Of a stretch of 64,000 bases of DNA, positions 57,513-64,000 are shown in pieces. The notes under the pieces were generated by a model that had not been told where the DNA came from, ran no database searches, and worked only from the letters and a program-made list of their open reading frames with translations. Origin of the DNA: Erodium maritimum (lineage: Eukaryota; Streptophyta; Magnoliopsida; Geraniales; Geraniaceae); contig OY997591.1 in NCBI GenBank assembly GCA_963921825.1, positions 43,545,825-43,609,824 on the forward strand. The letters are read 5' to 3'. The position numbers were made by a program, and so were the translations under genes. How positions within the stretch are numbered: position 1 is the stretch's first letter; the number at the start of each line of letters is the position of its first letter.

Positions 57513-57906
57513 TATCACGATTGTGAATCTAGTTTGAAGGAAATAAGAGCAAACAACACCTCATTCAATCTCTGAAATACAAATTACAGCAAGTCAATCC
57601 CTAATGGATCCTTTGAGTTCACTACCAACTACTCTAGATTAACTCTACAGCTAAGAACACACTACACTAAGCTATGGATAAATGAGAAAATACCAATTTG
57701 TTCATTGATGCCCCTGTAGAAGCCCCAAGTCTTCCATTTATGCATGACCTATCTGTTTGGGAAGAAGCAGCAAAACGTTACCGTATCATCCAGATAAACC
57801 TAATCGCCCCAAGCGACGTTGTCCCACATCTTCTCTTCTGCCTATCGAAACGGTGTCGCGGCCAAGACAACCTTTTTCTACTCAATGTCATGACTGGATC
57901 GTGACA
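57513..57906 (-). repeat. U1 5' LTR (394 bp)
   Basis: Direct repeat of the 3' LTR, the same length to the base. Starts TGTCACGATCC and ends CGTGATA on the minus strand. Confidence 0.92.
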
Positions 57907-57911
57907 TTTTC

Positions 57912-58335
57912 TAAGAATTGGTGCTTTCATCTTTATCATAGGAGTAGGGTAGTAAAAATAGCGTCTCTCTAGTGCCGATTACATACTCTTGTCATCATTT
58001 CCTAATATAAAATTTCATTTCAACTCATGTCTGTTTCTACTACTTATCTTAATAATTATTATTTCCCTAATAATGGTATCATAGCCCATGTCCTGCAACC
58101 TGTGATGGATGATAGTGGAATGGATTGTGCCTTAGAAGAAGAAAGGAGTGTACCCAGCCAGAGGCAGATTTAGAGGGGTTTAGAGTATGCTACGACATAC
58201 CCTACCCGAAGAAAGTTATATATAGTTGAAGAGTTTGCAGATATCTTCGATTTGATATTTTACGGTCTTCAATCGGAGTTAGTATGAAGAAGTTATGGTC
58301 ATTTGAAGATCTGTTGCATATATAACCTAATTTTA
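57912..58335. other. Non-coding sequence between U1 and the MULE-like region
   Basis: AT-rich, no frame recognised. A stretch CCAGAGGCAGATTTAGAGGGG (58160-58180) resembles a common dispersed plant repeat. It continues the sequence left of U1. Confidence 0.45.
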
Positions 58336-59211
58336 GGGTTATTTACGACAAGGTACCCTAATGTTTCATCCACGAACGATAAGGTACCCTTATGAATTTT
58401 TTGTCCGATAAGGTACCCTAATGATTCGTCCACGAACGATTTTGTTTAAAATTGTCATATTCCGTTAGAAAACTAACGGAATATACCATTAGTGAAGTCA
58501 CGTGACCCAAATGTGAAGGTTGGAAAATTTTTTGTTCCATTTTTACCCTCATGCATCTGGACCATTGATTTTTAAATTTCCATAATACCCATAATACCCT
58601 CAAACAATCCTGACCATTCGTTCCATTACATTGCATCATGATGTAATCACCTCCAATCGTATCTCCTTCATTCTTTTCACAACTCATGCCAGAACTCCAT
58701 TGAAGCTTGACCGAAGCTCAGACGACGAGAAGTTGAAGTGGAGAGGGACGGTCGCGACAAGTGGGGAATCGACGAAAAGAAGGGCAGAGGCACAAATTTG
58801 AGGAAGGGACGAGAATTTGGAGTGGAGAGCCAATGTACTCGTGGCTGCTACAGTCGGATTTGAGGTTAGGGTTTCAAAATCAAGCGTTTTCGTCTATTCC
58901 AGTATTTGAATCTGAGTCTATAAGAGGGCAACATATCATCTTCGATCGAAGCCCTGTTGGGGTTATCAGTTTTTTTCTAATATGACAGTAGAAGCCCTAT
59001 AATTTGTGTGTTTAGTACTTTTTGTTCTTCTTCAGTTCAGTGTCATAGGCTTGAAGCGTCAAATTATAGGGTTTTTAATTTGTTGTTGTTCATCCTCAGT
59101 GGGTTGAAGCCCCAAAATATAGGGTTTGTAAATTCATTTGTAATGTGACCGCAGAAGCCCCAAATGTGAGGCTTTTTGTTGTTCATCCTCAGTTCCATAT
59201 CGTAGGCTACA

Positions 59212-59609
59212 ATGTCGATGGGTAATGATTGTGGTCTCACAAAAAGCATGGTATGTTTCTGCGGAATTTTCGTGTCTACAAAAACATCATGGAGCAAAGA
59301 CAACCCCGAAAGACGATACGCAGGATGTGGGATTTTGAAGTTGAATGTATCCAAAAAATTAGTTCAATATGTTCATATCGCATCCTTAATGTTAATAAAA
59401 ATTTGACACTGTAAAGGTTTATAATTGTTATGCTTTTGTGGAATCAGGGTGGTCTGAAATGTGATTTTTTTTACTGGGTGGAGCCAAAGGTTGAGGTGAA
59501 TGTGTTAGTAGCACGGTTGAAGGATGTGGAAAGAAGGAGCGAGGCATTACAGGAAATGAACAAATGTTTGGAGGATGAATTGAAGTGCATGACAATGTTA
59601 ATCAAATAA
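59212..59609 (+). CDS. GRF-type zinc-finger protein, two exons
   Basis: Exon 1 is 59212-59346 and exon 2 is 59448-59609, separated by a 101-bp intron with GT...AG ends and an ATCAG acceptor. They join in phase to a 98-residue protein. Residues 12-70 fit a GRF zinc finger: CFCGIFVSTKTSWSKDNPE, RRYAGCG, then across the junction KCDFFYWVEP. The spacing C-x-C...W.KDNP.RR..GC...C.FF.W is diagnostic. The remainder (LVARLKDVERRSEALQEMNK) is a short coiled coil. The start is the first of two nearby ATGs; upstream exons cannot be excluded. GRF fingers bind nucleic acid in several repair and chromatin proteins. Here a role linked to the neighbouring transposase is inference. Confidence 0.75.
59347..59447 (+). 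other. Intron of the GRF zinc-finger gene
   Basis: GTATCC donor, AT-rich body, GTGGAATCAG acceptor. Splicing restores the GRF motif without a frameshift, which is the evidence that it is real. Confidence 0.75.
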
Positions 59610-59944
59610 TCGAAAAACAAGCATCGCTCAAAGAAGTTGGAGTTAAAAATTCAGTTGGAAACGGTTAGGAGAAATAATAGTAGATTAGTTTTGCTTTTGT
59701 GCATATCGTATGTTTTTTTTGTGGTTATGTGGTTTGGTAGTCAGTAGGGTTTGGGATATTCACTGTAATCAACCTTATGTGCACTTTGAATTATGGTCAA
59801 TTTGAAATATGGTCAATTTCAATTCTTGATTTGTTGATCTTCATAAATGTGTTACATTCTTATTCATTTCATTTGGGAGTTGTTATGTTAAACCTTTTCG
59901 AACTTGGATTCTAGTACATAGTACACATTTGATAGTGTTGAATG

Positions 59945-60515
59945 TTCAGTAATCATGATTTGGTCACGAATGCCCAATTCTGTCAAAGGTTTGGTCACAT
60001 ATTATCAAATAAGTTCATGATTTGGGCACACATATGTCATTCTGTTAATACTAGGACATTATTTGTTTAATCAATCCGTTGATGTTCAGTTGTTGTACAT
60101 TTCCCATGTGGTACTGTCTGTTGTTTAGTATTCATGATTTGGTCACAGATGTCTAAATCTGAACATGATTTGGTCACAGCACACTACATGTGTACATGAT
60201 TTGGTCATACATGTGGGAAATGTGTCCATGATTTGGTCACAGCTTACTAAATCAGGTCATCATTTGGACACACGAGGCAAAATATGTTCATGAATTGGGC
60301 ACAAATGGTCAATTCATTTGAAGTGGTTTAATTAAGTCCGACATGTGTATGCCTTTTATATTTAACATGGTTTTGTCACATTCCAATGACTGGCATTTCC
60401 GAATTGGGCTGTGTTATTATAACTTTAGCAATTGTACACAAATTAGGCTTGGTAACTCATGTTTTGGAAACAGATCCTTTTGGGGACTTCATGATATGGT
60501 CACAGACAGTATAAG
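59945..60515 (+). repeat. Dispersed 15-bp motif array between the convergent MULE genes
   Basis: About ten copies of CATGATTTGGTCACA or near variants (CATGATTTGGGCACA, CATGAATTGGGCACA, CATGATATGGTCACA), in the same orientation, separated by irregular 15-100 base spacers. Not a simple tandem repeat. Confidence 0.85.
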
Positions 60516-61138
60516 ACAACAAGAATGGGCATGATATACAGACACATGAAAACCTGTTCCAACATCATCGAATCCAAACATTAACATGTTTCATTACATT
60601 CCAAACATTAACCTATTCCAACAGCATTACAATCTAAATTGCAATCTCCAGTACAAAAAAAGTCATTCCAAAAATTATGTATGCCATAGTTTGGCGACCA
60701 AAAACCTGTTGTCCTTTAGTAATATCAAAAATCAAAATGATAAACTCCTGAATACACAATTTCAGTTTGCTCCTCCGGCTCCCTCTGCTGCTGCACGTGC
60801 CCTGCTCCTTGTTTGGCGGCCAACATAAGTTCTATCCCCGAACCTTGATGTAGGACCCCTTTCCATTTCAGACTGCATGAAATATGAAATTATTAGCGTC
60901 GTCCATACAAGAAAATACATGAATATACAAATAACTTATGTGTCATAAAACTATATGAAGCCAGTTTATAGGATGAGCTGTCAAGTCATTGTCGAGCTCA
61001 TGTTGGGCAATACCAACTCCATGCACGGTATTCTCATCCTGGATTATAAAAGGTTAGTGATCCAACGGTAATCTGGAGTGAATAAGAAAAACCTATAAAG
61101 TATGTAAAATTCGTTACCTGCGAAGCCGGCTGTTGGGC
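60516..61138. other. Spacer downstream of the MULE transposase
   Basis: AT-rich, no recognised domain. It probably holds the 3' untranslated region of the minus-strand transposase. Confidence 0.5.
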
Positions 61139-61647
61139 TTAGGGTTCAGATGCGGTAGACTTCTGTCTCCTCCGCTTCAGCTTCTGAAGGGCTGCCCGTC
61201 TACTGTTTTCTATGTGTTCCAGTTCTGGGCCTGTTAGAGGAGTCTCAGTGGCCTTCCTCTTGGTGCCTGGACTAGGAGATGTGGATGGAGTCCCGAAACC
61301 GAAAGCCTGTTCAGCCCGCTTCTTTCTCATATACTCCCTCTTTTTGTCTCTCCGCTCTTGCTGGGCGTTCGCCCGAACCGAGAAGCATGTGCGCCTTTTA
61401 TGGCCGGTCTTCTTGCATAGGGTACAAGCACCTAGGCCAGTATCGCGGGTTGCCTTGTATAGATTTTTTTCCTTCTCCTTTTGCTTTGACCCTTTTCTTT
61501 TTTGGTCGACCAGGGGCTTTACGAACTATTGGTGGTTCTGGTGCTGGTTTGGAACTAATAACCCACTAAACTTCACCTCCAACGGGGAACAATTGAAATT
61601 TGTAGCTTTCCTTGAACGTGCATGGTATCCCTGACAATTTCCATTCC

Positions 61648-61732
61648 CTACACAAGTTGATCATATTAGGCAGTTTCAAATTAGTAATACCTAGTGTATA
61701 CAAGTAAAGTGTACATAAAAATAAACACACAC
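61648..61732 (-). other. Intron in the MULE SWIM domain
   Basis: Exon end TGCAG, intron GTGTGTG...CTTGTGTAG, exon start GGAATGG. Joining gives TCRCREWKLSGIPC in frame, the standard SWIM spacing. Confidence 0.85.
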
Positions 61733-62041
61733 CTGCACCTGCAAGTTTGGTCACCGAGTTTAACCACAAATCGTCGCTCATCTTCGTCCACCTCATATTG
61801 CCCTCTTCCACTCGGTCTACCGAACGAGTATTTTGCTAATGCCTTGTTCTCTTCAAGCATGACCTGAATGTTTGGGCATATTGGGCCAGGGTAAGTATCC
61901 AGGGCAGTACGACGGTCGTAGAACTGCTGCATGAGTTGCTTCCTGATGTAATCTATCAAATGTATGATAGGCATGTCTCGGTAGGGAGAATCCAAGCGTT
62001 GAAACTCTCGGCCAGGTTATTCACCTGAGTGGAGGTCTTGG

Positions 62042-63729
62042 TGTTAGTCTTAGTGCCCGTAGTTCAATCCTAAATGTCCAAATGTATATATCATCGTTAG
62101 CAATAAAATTAAAGCGGCTTTATATTACTTATGTGTTGGAGTAATATATCGATGTGTGCTCTGATCTATGCCCACCATGCGAATAGAACCATAGATCGAG
62201 ATAGATCACACTCGATGGGTCCCTAGTCAACAAAGCTCCACTAGAAGCGACTAGTATGAAAGATGGCTCTTTATGGCTTACGTTCTGTTAGTCATTGGAA
62301 TGGGATTCCGGAGTCTGATCATAGATATCATGTGGGACATGATATTGGACGACCCGCCCTGAATATGTGCCATACATTAAGTCATGAACATATTCAGTGT
62401 TGTAGCTTGTCATGTATCCTTAGACCAAGGAGTCTTTGTGATCGCTATGTAGTCAACAACTGAGTTTGACCTGAGCCTAACGTTGTCCGTAACAGGGCTT
62501 CCATAACGGCCAGGATTGGCTTGGGGACGGGCTACATGAGTGACACGAAAGACGGCTAAGGGATTTATCCATCATACTAAGGTATGGGAAAGATATCGGT
62601 TCTCGGCCACTTGATCGAGAGTGACTGGAAGAATAGCATGGCCATGCACATGATACTGGGTATCATATCTTCAGTCATCTCACATATCAAGGAACGGTGA
62701 TTGAGAATAATAAGGATGACGGCTCTATGCCTTATCTCAATCAGGATATCGGAGATAAAAGGATAATGACAGGGACGACGGAAAGGTTAGAATCGACAGG
62801 GTCGATTCGTTATGTAGTGTCAGGCAATACTAAAGTCTCGTTAGTTGCCACTTAAATAGGATCAAGTAAAATGGGATTTTACGTTGATCTATTGACATGC
62901 ATAAACCTAAGGGTCACACCGGAGGATGAAACTCATTGACACATTTATGGAGAATGGCCAAAAGGGAGTTGTCTCGGGACATGACCAAAACTGGGTTTTG
63001 GGTCATGTGCCCGTAAGTGAATAGGACTTTACGGATCGAGACAAGGCTTGGAGTCTTGGGATTGATCGCGTTGGATAATGTTGGACATTTCCGGTATGGA
63101 AGGCATGGAGGCGATGAGCGAATCACGGGACCTCGTTGGAAATGGCCACGGGCCATGTTCCAAGAGGCCCATGAAAGGCCCATGCAACCAAGGCCCATGG
63201 AACTAATTAATCAAGTCTTGATTAATTAGTACTAAGTAAGCAAGACAAGGATTAAGGTGTTGGTGATTCACCACCTAACCCAATCTTGTCTTGCCATACT
63301 TTATCCTATTTACACCTTACTTGACACCATACTTGTCCCATGCCATTAGTTGGACAAGTATGGGTTTTGTTATGTTTAAGTCATCTTTTTTCAACATAAC
63401 AAACACAAGACAAGAATAGGAAACACATTTTCTCTCCCTCTTCCATGGCCATTTCGGGTTTGGCTAGTTTCCACCTCCATGTTTGTGTTCTTGAGTCCTC
63501 AAAGAGAAGAACTACGTGGCTTTGATTCCCATGTGGATACGTAGGCATCTTGGAGACTCAAGCCAATCATTCGTTAACCGGTGTTCTTGTTTTGGTAAGA
63601 ACTAGTGCTGAATTTTTCTCTTGTGAATCCATTCTTTGTTAGTTGTTTCATGGTTTTAATCGTCTCTTGGTTTTCATTGATTTTCCGCTGCGAGTTGGTT
63701 CATCTCCAACCCTACCTCGAGACCCAACA
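62042..63729. mobile_element. R1c: third copy of the 1.69-kb LTR-type repeat, inverted relative to R1a
   Basis: Starts TGTTAGTC and ends GACCCAACA on the plus strand; 1,688 bp, exactly the length of R1a. CTTGG flanks it at 62037-62041 and 63730-63734. Side by side with R1a (reverse complement) only scattered substitutions are visible. It inserted into the transposase coding sequence. Confidence 0.92.
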
Positions 63730-64000
63730 CTTGGCACGCTCCGAAAAAAAGGCTTTCACCCATTCTTTGGCGGCCTCGCAGTAACCCAACCGGCTGCATT
63801 GGGGTGCTCCTTCCTCAGTTTCTCAAGCAGTCGTTCATATTCCACCATAGTTGCACACCGGGATAAATCCCACAGTTTATCACGCATGCCTTCTCCTTTG
63901 TAAGTTCCGATGAAGTTGTCTTCCATGTGACACATGCACCATCTGTGTTCTACATTTCCTACGTCGTTGAAAGCATGAACCATGCTCTGCATTAAGCATG

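Larger units (their letters stand above)
39673..57906 (-). mobile_element. U1: LTR element with short LTRs and unrecognised ORFs, TSD TTTTC
   Basis: Two 394-bp direct repeats (39673-40066 and 57513-57906) bound the element; TTTTC flanks it at 39668-39672 and 57907-57911. On the minus strand the LTR starts TGTCA and ends TGATA, so the 3' dinucleotide is TA rather than CA in both copies. A tRNA-Met-type primer site (57500-57511) lies one base inside the 5' LTR, and a TTTGAGGGGAATGCTC polypurine tract precedes the 3' LTR. Without the nested S2 the element is about 4.3 kb. Its frames match none of the gag, protease, RT or integrase motifs I know, so it is a non-autonomous (LARD-like) element. Confidence 0.88.
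58336..64000. mobile_element. M1: MULE-like region with two convergent genes, right end beyond window
   Basis: A plus-strand GRF zinc-finger gene (59212-59609) and a minus-strand MuDR-type transposase (61139 to the window edge) converge on a 1.5-kb spacer. A possible terminal region starts at 58336 (GGGTTATTTACGACAAGG) and includes two copies of AAGGTACCCT followed by CCACGAACGAT. Without the right end I cannot confirm terminal inverted repeats or the expected 9-bp target duplication. The left boundary is therefore tentative. Confidence 0.55.
61139..64000 (-). pseudogene. MuDR-type (MULE) transposase, split by R1c and decayed
   Basis: Read from 64000 downward: HRWCMCHMEDNFIGTYKG and LWDLSRCATMVEYERLLEKL (core end), then R1c. 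Then NNLAESFNAWI, a one-base frameshift near 61987, SPYRDMPIIHLIDYIRKQLM, and the SWIM finger (TCRC). An 85-bp intron (61648-61732, GT...AG) interrupts the SWIM; exon 3 continues REWKLSGIPCT, but the next text is FKESYKF, so the SWIM histidine and some 25 residues are deleted. A stop follows GGEV, then APGRPKKRKG and a CCHC knuckle (CTLCKKTGHKRRTC). The N terminus with the first catalytic residues is outside the window. It is not functional. Confidence 0.88.

Noticed and set aside
58065-58090. Primer binding site of another LTR element (ATGGTATCATAGCCC)
   Set aside because: It has a mismatch in the core (ATAGC for AGAGC), no LTR end upstream that I can support, and no coding remnant downstream.

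Overview
The window is plant nuclear DNA, most likely from a flowering plant and probably a eudicot. It is almost entirely nested transposable elements. The evidence is Tekay/Del-like Ty3/gypsy chromoviruses with chromodomain integrases, an Athila-like Ty3/gypsy element with a tRNA-Asp-type primer site, L1-type LINE remnants with an RRM-bearing ORF1, a MuDR-like transposase with a spliced intron, and a short intron-containing GRF zinc-finger gene. I cannot name the species, and I see no intact ordinary cellular gene, rRNA, functional tRNA gene or CRISPR array.

Left nest (1-39047). The oldest host sequence is a LINE on the minus strand (about 29072-38888), cut three times: by a solo Tekay-type LTR (S1, 31248-34331, TSD ATCTT), by a 1.6-kb LTR-type repeat (R1b, 35460-37085), and by an Athila-like element (A1, right end 29071, running left to about 7100). 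A1 is itself cut by a Tekay-like element with both LTRs (T2, 12441-25717, minus) and by another copy of the 1.69-kb repeat (R1a, 8670-10357). The 3' LTR of T2 carries a 1.8-kb poly(A)-tailed retroposon that encodes only a LINE ORF1-like RRM protein (L2, 12538-14360). At the far left is a Tekay-like element with gag but no pol (T1, 1-6163, plus), clipped by the window edge.

Right nest (39668-57911). An LTR element with 394-bp LTRs and TSD TTTTC (U1, 39673-57906, minus) carries a 431-codon frame I do not recognise. Inside it lies a solo LTR (S2, 40638-54536, TSD CATAG) whose first 520 bases are three copies, in two orientations, of a tRNA-like SINE-type unit. Inside S2 lies T3 (43230-54251, minus, TSD TTTAT), a very young Tekay-like element with a 950-codon pol but no gag. 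T1 (gag only) and T3 (pol only) belong to the same or sister families and break at nearly the same point, the gag/protease border.

Right end (58336-64000). A MULE-like region holds a minus-strand MuDR-type transposase pseudogene, split by a third copy of the 1.69-kb repeat (R1c, TSD CTTGG), and a convergent plus-strand two-exon GRF zinc-finger gene. The spacer between them contains a dispersed motif resembling catgatttggtcaca.

The coding sequences work together only in the sense of retroelement life cycles. T3 has the best-preserved enzymes, T1 has a complete-looking Gag, and the others are decayed. Boundaries marked by TSDs are direct observations; family names rest on motifs I recognise, not on a database search.
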